This document shows, one piece after another, positions 1-6,379 of a DNA stretch of 8,804 bases. The stretch's first letter is position 1. Every line of letters starts with the position of its first letter. The notes below the pieces were generated by a model, which was given only the letters and a program-made list of their open reading frames with translations, made no database searches and was not told the DNA's origin. The translations under genes and the position numbers were made by a program. The DNA comes from DATBAK01 sp036787815 (GTDB lineage: Bacteria; Actinomycetota; Acidimicrobiia; IMCC26256; PALSA-610). The DNA is taken from assembly GCA_036787815.1 (NCBI GenBank), contig DAIQOP010000160.1:1-8804 (forward strand), read 5' to 3'.

Positions 1-2246
1 TGACGGGGGCGGGGAAGTACGTCGACGACCTCGTCGAGGCGGGCACGCTGCACGTGGCGTTCGTGCGGTCGACGTTCGCGCACGCCAACCTGCTCTCGGT
101 CGACGTCGCCGAGACGTTGGCCATGCCGGGTGTGGTGGCCGTGTACCACTCGGGTGGTGACGACCTCGGACTCGTGCCGTTGCAGCAGTTCCCGATGATG
201 CCCGAGACGTTGAACCGGCCCGTGCTCGCCGCGGGCAAGGTGCGCTTCGTCGGCGACGTCGTCGCGGCCGTTGTCGCCGAGACCCGCGCCCAGGCCGCCG
301 ACGCGGTCGAGAGCGTCGTCCTCGAATACGACCCGTTGCCGCCGGTCATGACGGCGCTCGATGCGCTCGCGCCCGATGCCCCGCTGCTGTTCGCCGAACA
401 CGGCACGAACGTGTGCTTCGGCACCACGTTCCCGGAAGAGGGCGACGCCGACCCGCTCGCCGGCGCGGACGTGGTCGCCGAGGTCGCGATGGTGAGCCAA
501 CGGCTGGCCGGCGTTCCGATGGAGACCAACGGCATCCTGGCGGTGCCCGGCGACGGGGGTCTCACCTGCTGGGTCTCCCACCAGGCGCCGCACGCCATCC
601 ACGCCGCGTACGCCCCGATGCTCGGTCTCGAACCGGCCAAGCTGCGCGTCGTGTGCCCGTGGGTCGGTGGCGGCTTCGGCCCCAAGGCGGCGCCGTACCC
701 GGAGCACCTCGTCGCCGCGGCCGCGGCGCTGAAGCTCGGGCGCCCGGTGAAGTGGATCGCGACGCGCTCGGAAGACATGGTGTCGCTGGTGCAGGGCCGC
801 GACTTCGTGATGACGGCCAAGCTCGGCGTGGCCGCCGACGGAAGGATCGTCGGCCTCAACGGTTCGGTGCTGGCCTCGGCCGGCGCGTATCCCGGCCTCG
901 GCGCGATCTTGCCGATGCTCACCCAGATGATGTCGGTCGGCGTGTACGAGATCCCCAACGTGCGTTTCACGACCACGACCGCGCTGACGAACAACACCCC
1001 CATCGGTGCCTATCGCGGCGCCGGGCGCCCGGAGGCGACGCAGCTCATCGAGCGAGTGCTCGATGTGGCTGCCGACAAACTCGGCATGGATCCGGCCGAG
1101 ATTCGCCGGGTGAACTTCATCGCGCCGGGCAAGTTCCCGCTGACGACGACCACCGGCGCCAACTACGACTCGGGCGAGTACGAGAAGGCACTCGACGCCG
1201 TGTTGCAGGCATCCGGCTACGCCGAGCTGCGCGCGGAGCAGAGCCGGCGGCGCGCCAACCACGACACCACGCAGCTGGGGATCGGCGTGTCGACCTACGT
1301 GGAGGTCACCGCACCGGTCGGGCTCCACGTCGAGTTCGGTGCCGTCGAGATCGACGACGACGGTGCAGCGAGCGTGTTCGCGGGGACCAGCGTGCACGGC
1401 CAAGGCCATCACACTGCGTTCGCCATGCTGGCGAGCGAGGTGCTCGGCATCCCGATGGACAAGATCACCCTCGTCAACTCCGACACCGACCGCGTGCCCC
1501 GTGGTGCCGGCACGATGGGTTCCCGTTCGCTGCAGACGGCAGGCAGCGCCATCCACATCGCGTCGAACGAGGTGCTCGACCGGGCCCGCAAGCTCGCCGG
1601 TCACATGCTCGAGGCGTCGGCCGACGACATCGTCGTCGGCGACGGCGGCCTGCACGTGGCCGGTGTGCCGTCCGCGGGCCTGTCGTGGGGGGAGCTGGCC
1701 GTGGCCTCACGCGACGCGTCCAAGCTTCCCGACGGCCTCGAACCCGCACCCCTGCGCCACGAGCTCGACTTCGACGGCTCCGACTCCACCTTCCCCTTCG
1801 GCGCCCACGTGTCGGTGGTGGAGGTCGACACGGAGACGGGCCAGGTCACCATGCTGCGCCACGTCGCCGTCGACGACTGCGGGCGCATCCTGAACCCGCT
1901 GCTCGTAGCCGGCCAGCAGCACGGTGGCATCGCCCAGGGCGCGGCCCAGGCCCTCTACGAGTGGGTGCAGTACGACGACGAAGGCAACCCGCTCACGGCA
2001 ACCCTGATGGACTACTGCATCCCGTCGGCCGCCGAGATGTGCAGCTTCGAAGTGTCGAACACCCAGACCGACAGCCCTCGCAACCCCCTGGGCGCCAAGG
2101 GCATCGGCGAGTCGGGCACCATCGGGTCCACACCGGCCATCCAGAACGCGGTCGTCGACGCGCTGAGCCCGCTGGGCGTGACCCACATGGACATGCCCTG
2201 CACGCCCGAGCGCGTGTGGCGGGCCATCCAGGACGCCTCGAAGTAG
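1..2246 (+). CDS. Xanthine dehydrogenase/CO dehydrogenase-family molybdopterin-binding large subunit (CoxL-like, form II), 5'-partial
   Basis: Large catalytic subunit of a molybdenum hydroxylase. Such enzymes hydroxylate or oxidise a small substrate and pass electrons through FeS (small) and FAD (medium) subunits, which are not in this window. The frame is open from base 3 and enters in the typical N-terminal block (TGAGKYVDD, then FVRSTFAHA), so only some 10-25 residues lie off the left edge; the GTG at 54 is internal. Cofactor motifs are intact: VGGGFGPK at 663-686, AYRGAGR at 1008-1028, a GQGHHT-type loop near 1400 and GIGESGTIG near 2100, whose Glu (codon 2109-2111) is the family's catalytic base. 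AYRGAGR is the form II signature. True aerobic CO dehydrogenase (form I) carries AYxCSFR with the Cys that binds copper, so CO oxidation is not supported and the substrate is unknown. Ends TAG, about 125 nt before the next gene. Confidence 0.93.
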   Translation, partial: TGAGKYVDDLVEAGTLHVAFVRSTFAHANLLSVDVAETLAMPGVVAVYHSGGDDLGLVPLQQFPMMPETLNRPVLAAGKVRFVGDVVAAVVAETRAQAADAVESVVLEYDPLPPVMTALDALAPDAPLLFAEHGTNVCFGTTFPEEGDADPLAGADVVAEVAMVSQRLAGVPMETNGILAVPGDGGLTCWVSHQAPHAIHAAYAPMLGLEPAKLRVVCPWVGGGFGPKAAPYPEHLVAAAAALKLGRPVKWIATRSEDMVSLVQGRDFVMTAKLGVAADGRIVGLNGSVLASAGAYPGLGAILPMLTQMMSVGVYEIPNVRFTTTTALTNNTPIGAYRGAGRPEATQLIERVLDVAADKLGMDPAEIRRVNFIAPGKFPLTTTTGANYDSGEYEKALDAVLQASGYAELRAEQSRRRANHDTTQLGIGVSTYVEVTAPVGLHVEFGAVEIDDDGAASVFAGTSVHGQGHHTAFAMLASEVLGIPMDKITLVNSDTDRVPRGAGTMGSRSLQTAGSAIHIASNEVLDRARKLAGHMLEASADDIVVGDGGLHVAGVPSAGLSWGELAVASRDASKLPDGLEPAPLRHELDFDGSDSTFPFGAHVSVVEVDTETGQVTMLRHVAVDDCGRILNPLLVAGQQHGGIAQGAAQALYEWVQYDDEGNPLTATLMDYCIPSAAEMCSFEVSNTQTDSPRNPLGAKGIGESGTIGSTPAIQNAVVDALSPLGVTHMDMPCTPERVWRAIQDASK

Positions 2247-2251
2247 GGATC

Positions 2252-2261
2252 TTCCGCGGAA
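2252..2261. repeat. 10-bp perfect palindrome after the molybdo-hydroxylase gene
   Basis: TTCCGCGGAA is its own reverse complement and starts 5 nt after the TAG stop. It has no loop, so it is a poor hairpin. It could be a protein-binding site or chance in GC-rich DNA. Confidence 0.3.
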
Positions 2262-2268
2262 CGGACGA

Positions 2269-2305
2269 GATCGCGGGGCGGCTGCACCCGGAGCGGCCGC
2301 GGATC
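2269..2305 (+). terminator. Imperfect hairpin, possible terminator
   Basis: GATCGCGG at 2269-2276 can pair with CCGCGGATC at 2297-2305, giving 8 bp with one bulged base and a loop of about 20 nt. There is no T tract. The position just after the molybdo-hydroxylase gene and before the candidate promoter of the next gene fits a weak intrinsic terminator, but GC-rich DNA often forms such stems by chance. Confidence 0.25.
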
Positions 2306-2308
2306 ACG

Positions 2309-2340
2309 TTGGCGCCACACCTCGGGAATGTGCGTACGCT
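2309..2340 (+). promoter_or_regulatory. Candidate promoter of the nitronate monooxygenase-like gene
   Basis: TACGCT at 2335-2340 fits the actinobacterial TAnnnT -10 pattern. It would start a transcript near 2347, giving a leader of about 25 nt that contains the Shine-Dalgarno at 2355. The upstream TTGGCG at 2309-2314 resembles a -35 box, but the 20-nt spacer is long, so only the -10 is persuasive. The same TACGCTCG string occurs in the divergent region at 4304. Confidence 0.3.
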
Positions 2341-2354
2341 CGACGACGCACGCC

Positions 2355-2361
2355 GAGGAGG
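2355..2361 (+). promoter_or_regulatory. Shine-Dalgarno fixing the start at 2372
   Basis: GAGGAGG lies 10 nt before the ATG at 2372. It selects this ATG although the reading frame stays open for nearly 2 kb upstream, where it only shadows the previous gene. Confidence 0.75.
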
Positions 2362-2371
2362 CCAACGCTCC

Positions 2372-3523
2372 ATGAAGACCGCTATCACCGAGATGTTCGG
2401 CATCGACGTTCCGATCCTCGCCTTCACGCACTGTCGCGACGTCGTCGCCGCGGTGACCAAGGCCGGCGGCATGGGTGTGCTCGGTGCCGTCGCCCATTCG
2501 CCCGAACAGCTCGAGATCGATCTCGACTGGATCGAGAACGAGGTCGGCAGCCGGCCATACGGCATCGATCTCATCGTGCCGGCGAAGTACGCCGGTTCCG
2601 ACGAGGGCGGCTACACGCTCGACGACATCCGCAAGCTCATCCCGGCCGAACACATCGCGTTCGTCGACGACATCCTGCGCCGCTACGACGTGCCGCCGCT
2701 CGCCGATGACGGCGAGCTCCGTTCGGTCCTCGGTGGCACCGCTCGAGGCGACGCAGCCGTTCCGTTCTCGGCCAATCAGGCCGACCCGCTGCTCGAGGTT
2801 GCGCTGGCCCATCGACCAACGCTTGTGGTGAACGCGCTGGGTCCTCCGCCCGCGCACATGATCGAGCGCGCGAAGCAGGAAGGCCGGCTGATCGGAGCGT
2901 TGGCGGGAAAGGCGCAACACGCCGAACGGCATGTCAACGTCGGCGTCGACATCATCATCGCCCAGGGCGCCGAAGCCGGCGGTCACACCGGCGAGGTCGG
3001 TTCGATGGTGCTCATCCCCGAGATCGTCGATGCCGTCGCTCCCGTGCCGGTGCTGGGTGCCGGCGGTATCGGGCGCGGTCGTCAGATGGCCGCCGCGATG
3101 GCGCTCGGCGCGCAGGGCGTGTGGTGCGGCTCTGTGTGGCTCACCACCGAAGAAGCCGAGACGCACCCGACGGTGAAGCGGAAGTTTCTCGCGGCGACGT
3201 CGTCGGACACCGTGCGCTCACGATCGCGCACCGGCAAACCCGCTCGACAACTGCGCACGGCGTGGACCGACGAGTGGGACAACCCGGAGACGCCGGCACC
3301 GTTGGGGATGCCGCTCCAGCCGATCCTGGTCGGCGAGGCTCTCGCCCGCATCGATCATGCGGCGCATCGCGCGGGCTCCGGCGCCGAGGAGCTGACCAAC
3401 TACTTCGTGGGTCAGATCGTGGGCACCATGAACACGACCAAGACCGCCGCGCAGGTGGTGTTCGACATGATCGACGAGTACATCGACGCCGTGCACGTGC
3501 TCGGCCACCAACTCGAAGGCTGA
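2372..3523 (+). CDS. Nitronate monooxygenase / 2-nitropropane dioxygenase-family FMN protein
   Basis: A 383-residue TIM-barrel flavoprotein. Family members oxidise alkyl nitronates using FMN and O2, though many actinobacterial paralogues have unproven substrates. Seen here: an N-terminal barrel segment with the AGGMGVLGA turn (residues 31-39); a charged insert around residues 72-135 without family motifs; VVNALGPPP (152-160); QGAEAGGHTG (198-207), whose His205 matches the catalytic His of nitronate monooxygenases; and VLGAGGIGRGRQ (227-238), the FMN-phosphate loop. The C-terminal SSDTVRSRSRTGKPARQL stretch (277-294) is typical of the actinobacterial subgroup as I know it. The N-terminus reads PILAFTHCRD rather than the commoner Ala-Pro-Met pattern, so I would not assume nitronate is the substrate. 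No signal peptide or membrane span, so cytoplasmic. Probably its own transcription unit. Confidence 0.9.
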   Translation: MKTAITEMFGIDVPILAFTHCRDVVAAVTKAGGMGVLGAVAHSPEQLEIDLDWIENEVGSRPYGIDLIVPAKYAGSDEGGYTLDDIRKLIPAEHIAFVDDILRRYDVPPLADDGELRSVLGGTARGDAAVPFSANQADPLLEVALAHRPTLVVNALGPPPAHMIERAKQEGRLIGALAGKAQHAERHVNVGVDIIIAQGAEAGGHTGEVGSMVLIPEIVDAVAPVPVLGAGGIGRGRQMAAAMALGAQGVWCGSVWLTTEEAETHPTVKRKFLAATSSDTVRSRSRTGKPARQLRTAWTDEWDNPETPAPLGMPLQPILVGEALARIDHAAHRAGSGAEELTNYFVGQIVGTMNTTKTAAQVVFDMIDEYIDAVHVLGHQLEG

Positions 3524-3582
3524 GCGCGCGCCCCTCAGCCGAACACGAGCTCTTCGGCTCCCCCGCGACGTAGCCGCGCGCG
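3524..3582. terminator. Nested inverted repeat between convergent genes, likely bidirectional terminator
   Basis: AGCCGAA (3537-3543) and TTCGGCT (3553-3559) form a perfect 7-bp stem with a 9-nt loop. Outside it, GCGCGCG (3524-3530) can pair with CGCGCGC (3575-3581). The structure fills the whole gap between the TGA at 3521-3523 of the + strand gene and the TGA (TCA at 3583-3585) of the - strand gene, so it could stop transcription both ways. There is no T tract. Confidence 0.55.
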
Positions 3583-4239
3583 TCAGAGCCAGCCGAGCGC
3601 GGCCCCGAAGACCACCACGAGCGCGACGTCGATCGCCGCGAGGCCGCCGACCCGCCGCCAGCGGGCGGTCTGACTCGGCGCGTCGAACACCCAAGCGGCG
3701 AAGAGGAAGAACCAGAGGTACCCGAAGACGACGATCACCGGGAACGACGAGACGTTCCACCACCAGTACTCCCAGTGAAAGGTGCCGGTCGAGTGGAGAA
3801 ACAACTCGACCGCGACGCTCACCAACGAGAGACCGAGCGCGACCGCGACGCGATTCGGAAGGCCGAGCACTCGGACCGCCCGCTCCCGGGGGAGGAGCTT
3901 CGCGAAGACCATGCCGGCGAGGGCGAACATGAAACAGATCTCGACGTTGAGACCGACGAGGAACTGGTACGCCGTCGGCCCGGTCGTCGCCCACAACGGC
4001 GCGCGATTCGTGCCGTGCAACACGAGCGCGTTGACGATCTCGTTGAACCAGTCGGCGAACCACACCGCCAATCCGGCCGCCACGATGTCGAGGCGTCCGC
4101 GCTCCACCTCGTTCGCGTAGGCCCACAAGACGAGCGCGAGCAGCGCCACCGCGTACCACTTGAACTGCGACGCGTCGCGCACGAGCCGTTCGGCCTGCAA
4201 CGTCGGGCCGGTGTGGGTAGCGAGAAGCGCCGCGATCAC
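3583..4239 (-). CDS. Unrecognised six-span integral membrane protein
   Basis: A 218-residue protein starting with GTG at 4239-4237. I do not recognise the family. Hydrophobic segments lie at about residues 28-44, 52-75, 88-114, 130-148, 164-186 and 198-217, so six membrane spans are likely, with no cleavable signal peptide. Polar and aromatic residues sit within or next to the spans: D63, N67, E68, N70 and H75 in the second; N98 and E100 in the third; and E145, H149, H155 and E157 around the end of the fourth, followed by a YWWWN run (158-162). A cluster of His, Glu and Asn in the membrane suggests a buried metal, cofactor or lipid site rather than a simple anchor, but that is inference. Lys and Arg are sparse except near residues 117-130 and 193-196. 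Convergent with the flavoprotein gene and divergent from the broken alkD gene, so probably a single-gene unit. No good Shine-Dalgarno precedes the GTG. Confidence 0.8.
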   Translation of the reverse strand: MIAALLATHTGPTLQAERLVRDASQFKWYAVALLALVLWAYANEVERGRLDIVAAGLAVWFADWFNEIVNALVLHGTNRAPLWATTGPTAYQFLVGLNVEICFMFALAGMVFAKLLPRERAVRVLGLPNRVAVALGLSLVSVAVELFLHSTGTFHWEYWWWNVSSFPVIVVFGYLWFFLFAAWVFDAPSQTARWRRVGGLAAIDVALVVVFGAALGWL

Positions 4240-4245
4240 ATCGAC

Positions 4246-4275
4246 ACGATACGACCGCGGCCGTACGCCTGTCGG
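4246..4275 (-). promoter_or_regulatory. Candidate promoter for the membrane protein, implying a leaderless mRNA
   Basis: Read on the - strand, CCGACA (4275-4270, 4 of 6 to TTGACA) is followed after 18 nt by TATCGT (4251-4246, TAnnnT type). Only 6 nt then separate it from the GTG start at 4239, so transcription would begin at or beside the start codon. Together with the lack of a Shine-Dalgarno this fits leaderless translation, which is common in actinobacteria. Confidence 0.35.
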
Positions 4276-4281
4276 TACCGA
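4272..4281. repeat. 10-bp palindrome in the divergent promoter region, possible operator
   Basis: TCGGTACCGA is a perfect palindrome. It overlaps the candidate - strand -35 box and lies upstream of the + strand -10 candidate at 4304, a position suited to a repressor controlling one or both directions. The length is modest, so chance is possible. Confidence 0.3.
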
Positions 4282-4303
4282 TCATCCGACCCGCTCCACC
4301 ACC

Positions 4304-4309
4304 TACGCT
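4304..4309 (+). promoter_or_regulatory. Candidate -10 box for the alkD remnant
   Basis: TACGCT followed by CG, the same string as in front of the gene at 2372. It would give a start near 4316 and a leader of about 64 nt before the ATG at 4380. No convincing -35 box is visible. The rest of the 140-nt gap holds only a weak GAGG at 4362-4365. Confidence 0.25.
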
Positions 4310-4379
4310 CGTGTGATCCACTACTTCGACGTCACCACTCCCCTGCCGGCGATTCACCGCTGAGGCGATCCGGGCCACG

Positions 4380-4908
4380 ATGGACGTACGAGCGCTCGTT
4401 GCCGAGACCGAAACGGAATTGCGCGCCCGCGCCACACCCGCTCGAGCCGCGAAGGAGAAGGCATACCTCAAGAGCTCGTTGGAGCACTACGGCACGTCGG
4501 TACCGGCCATCCGGTCGGTCGCGAAGGAAGTGGCCCGTCGCGACCCGGCGCTGGGTCACGACGAGCTGATCGCTGTCGGTGCTCGATCGATGGGCGGTCG
4601 ACGACGACTTCTGGATCCGGCGGTCGGCATTGCTCGCGCTGCTCGGGCCGCTGCGTGGAGGAACCGGCGACTTCGACCGTTTCTCGCGGTACGCGGACGC
4701 GATGCTCGAGGAGAAGGAGTTCTTCGTGCGCAAAGCGATCGGCTGGGTGCTGCGAGAAACCGCGAAGAAGCGACCGGAGCTCGTCTACCACTGGCTGTTG
4801 CCCAGAGCGGCACGGGCTTCCGGCGTGACGGTACGCGAGGCGGTGAAACCGCTGTCGGAGCAACAACGCAACGCCGTCCTCGCCGCGCGCGGGAAGCGAG
4901 GGCCTTGA
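4380..4908 (+). pseudogene. DNA alkylation repair gene (AlkD-like HEAT-repeat glycosylase), broken by an internal deletion and frameshift
   Basis: Two pieces of one gene lie in different frames. The first 66 residues from the ATG at 4380 form an AlkD-type N-terminus (ARAAKEKAYLKSSLEHYG, then VPAIRSVAKE). Homology then jumps at about 4573-4579 into another frame that reads LDRWAVDDDFWIRRSALLALL, then REFFVRK-type sequence (EEKEFFVRKAIGWVLRE) and ends at 4908, about 109 codons. Together this is some 175 codons, against about 230 for intact relatives. The missing 55-60 residues normally carry the WALVD block, whose Trp and Asp correspond to Trp109 and Asp113 of Bacillus cereus AlkD, so the active site is gone. 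The later Arg and Trp that contact DNA (WIRR, IGWVLRE) remain. The flanking code shows little decay, so the damage is recent or an assembly error. The GTG at 4579 could restart translation but has no Shine-Dalgarno. Confidence 0.85.
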
Positions 4909-4933
4909 CGGCCTGCTGGTCTGCGAGCAGGGT
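4905..4933 (+). promoter_or_regulatory. Candidate promoter of the dehydrogenase/ThDP enzyme/glycosyltransferase operon
   Basis: TTGACG (4905-4910, 5 of 6 to the -35 consensus) overlaps the alkD stop codon. After 17 nt comes CAGGGT (4928-4933), a weak -10. Transcription would start near 4940, giving a leader of about 48 nt. The -10 overlaps the left arm of the inverted repeat that starts at 4929. Confidence 0.3.
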
Positions 4934-4959
4934 GCACACCGAAGGAGTCCGCGCACCCT
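4929..4959. repeat. Inverted repeat in the operon leader
   Basis: AGGGTGC (4929-4935) and GCACCCT (4953-4959) are perfect reverse complements separated by 17 nt, with arm centres 24 nt apart. It may be a regulator's operator, a hairpin ending transcription from the alkD remnant, or a leader structure. It lies 16 nt before the Shine-Dalgarno of the dehydrogenase gene. Confidence 0.4.
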
Positions 4960-4975
4960 CGTGGCGCAGCACGAC

Positions 4976-4980
4976 AGGAG
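4976..4980 (+). promoter_or_regulatory. Shine-Dalgarno fixing the start at 4988
   Basis: AGGAG lies 7 nt before the ATG at 4988. This favours the ATG over the upstream in-frame GTG at 4961, which would add nine unconserved basic residues and has no Shine-Dalgarno. Confidence 0.75.
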
Positions 4981-4987
4981 AAGACGG

Positions 4988-6379
4988 ATGTCCGACATCG
5001 TCGAGGCGCTGACCGACATCGTCGGCCGCGACGCCGTCGTCAGCGGTGACGCGATCTCTGACGATTACAGCCACGACGAGGCCCTCACCGCCTTCGCGCA
5101 GCGTCCGCTCGCGGTCGTGCGGCCGGCCGACACGGCGGAAGTCGCTCGGGTGGTGCGGCTCGCGGGTGAGGCCGGCGTTCCCGTCACGGCGCGGGGGTCG
5201 GGCACCGGGCTCTCCGGTGCGTGCATTCCCGTCGACGGCGGCATCATCGTGTCGTTCGAGCGGATGAACGAGATCCTCGAGATCGATCTCGACAACCATG
5301 TCGCGGTCGTGCAGCCCGGCGTCACGCTCGATCAGCTCGACGAGGCGACCCGCCGGCACGGTTTCGTGTACCCGGTGTTCCCGGGAGAGAGCTCGGCGAG
5401 CCTCGGCGGCAACGTCGCGACGAACGCGGGTGGGATGCGCGCGGTGAAGTACGGCGTGACCCGGCACCAGGTGCTGGGGCTCGAGGCCGTGCTCGGCACC
5501 GGCGAGGTCATCCGCACGGGCGGCAAGTTCGTCAAGGCGACGACGGGCTACGACCTGACCCAGCTCGTGACCGGATCCGAAGGCACACTCGCGCTGGTGA
5601 CCGAGGCGACCCTGCGGCTCTATCCGCGCCCCGCCTTCTCGGCGACCGTGCTGGCACCGTTCGCCACGCTCGAGGAGGTCACGGCCGCGGTGCCGAAGAT
5701 CGTCGCGAGCGGCATCGGGCCGTTGCTCGTCGAGTACATCGACTTCATCACGATGAGCGCGATCGTCGCGAGCCACGGCATCGAGCTCGGCGTCGACCCC
5801 CAGGTCAAAGCGGACGCGCTCGCGTATCTCGTCGTCGTGCTCGAGGACCGGCGCGACGATCGCCTCGACGAGAACACCGAGGAGCTCGCGGCGCTGCTCA
5901 CGGAGCTCGGCGCGCTCGACGTGTACGTGCTGCCCCCGGCATCGGGCGCGCAACTCATCGAAGCCCGCGAGAAGGCGTTCTGGACCGCCAAGGCCGCGGG
6001 CGCCGACGACATCATCGACATGGTCGTGCCGCGCGCGTCGATGTCGCAGTACATGACCGCGGTCGGAGCGCTCGCGTCGGCATGCGGATCGCTCGTCGTG
6101 GGCTGCGGGCACGCGGGCGACGGCAACGTCCACCTTTCGGTCTTCCAGAAGGACCCCGCGGTGCGGCACGAGCTGATCCGCGACATCTTCTCCGCCGGCA
6201 TGGCCCTCGGTGGCGCGATCTCGGGAGAGCACGGCATCGGCACCGAGAAGAAGGCGTACTTCGCGGAGCTCGAGGATCCTGTGAAGCTCGCGCTGATGCG
6301 ACGCATCAAGGCCGCGTTCGATCCGTGCGGCATCCTCAATCCCGGAACCATCTTCGACGCGAGTGAGGAGCGACCGTGA
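4988..6379 (+). CDS. GlcD-like FAD-linked 2-hydroxyacid dehydrogenase (glycolate oxidase / D-lactate dehydrogenase family)
   Basis: A 463-residue flavoprotein of the vanillyl-alcohol-oxidase fold, expected to oxidise a 2-hydroxyacid (glycolate, D-lactate, D-2-hydroxyglutarate or similar) to the 2-oxoacid. The FAD-binding domain covers about residues 38-215, with the pyrophosphate loop RGSGTGLSGA (69-78), PGESSASLGGNVATNAGG (132-149) and SEGTLALVTEATLRL (197-211). The C-terminal FAD-oxidase domain carries HAGDGNVH (375-382) and GEHGIG (413-418), the His/Glu sets that bind the catalytic metal or substrate carboxylate, and ends with NPG (451-453). Length and motifs are complete. No GlcE or GlcF partner and no FeS cluster motif is seen, so it probably acts alone and gives its electrons to an unknown acceptor. 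Its TGA overlaps the next start (GTGA, 6376-6379), so the two proteins are translationally coupled. Confidence 0.92.
   Translation: MSDIVEALTDIVGRDAVVSGDAISDDYSHDEALTAFAQRPLAVVRPADTAEVARVVRLAGEAGVPVTARGSGTGLSGACIPVDGGIIVSFERMNEILEIDLDNHVAVVQPGVTLDQLDEATRRHGFVYPVFPGESSASLGGNVATNAGGMRAVKYGVTRHQVLGLEAVLGTGEVIRTGGKFVKATTGYDLTQLVTGSEGTLALVTEATLRLYPRPAFSATVLAPFATLEEVTAAVPKIVASGIGPLLVEYIDFITMSAIVASHGIELGVDPQVKADALAYLVVVLEDRRDDRLDENTEELAALLTELGALDVYVLPPASGAQLIEAREKAFWTAKAAGADDIIDMVVPRASMSQYMTAVGALASACGSLVVGCGHAGDGNVHLSVFQKDPAVRHELIRDIFSAGMALGGAISGEHGIGTEKKAYFAELEDPVKLALMRRIKAAFDPCGILNPGTIFDASEERP
6365..6370 (+). promoter_or_regulatory. Shine-Dalgarno for the ThDP enzyme, inside the dehydrogenase gene
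   Basis: GAGGAG lies 5 nt before the GTG at 6376 within the last codons of the dehydrogenase gene. It supports the GTG start and the 4-nt overlap. Confidence 0.7.

Noticed and set aside
413..2371. Long open frame on the + strand running into the flavoprotein gene
   Set aside because: Its translation is Arg-rich shadow sequence of the molybdo-hydroxylase gene. The strong Shine-Dalgarno and family N-terminus place the true start at 2372.
2012..3166. 384-codon open frame on the - strand
   Set aside because: Shadow of the molybdo-hydroxylase end and the flavoprotein gene; it has no motifs and crosses their intergenic gap.
4313..4363. 16-codon frame GTG to TGA before the alkD remnant
   Set aside because: Considered as a leader peptide, but the nearby -10 candidate would start transcription after its GTG, and there is no Shine-Dalgarno or regulatory codon run.
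3775..4569. 264-codon open frame on the + strand
   Set aside because: Opposite the membrane protein gene; translation is very rich in Arg, Glu and His with no motif, while the - strand frame has clear membrane spans.
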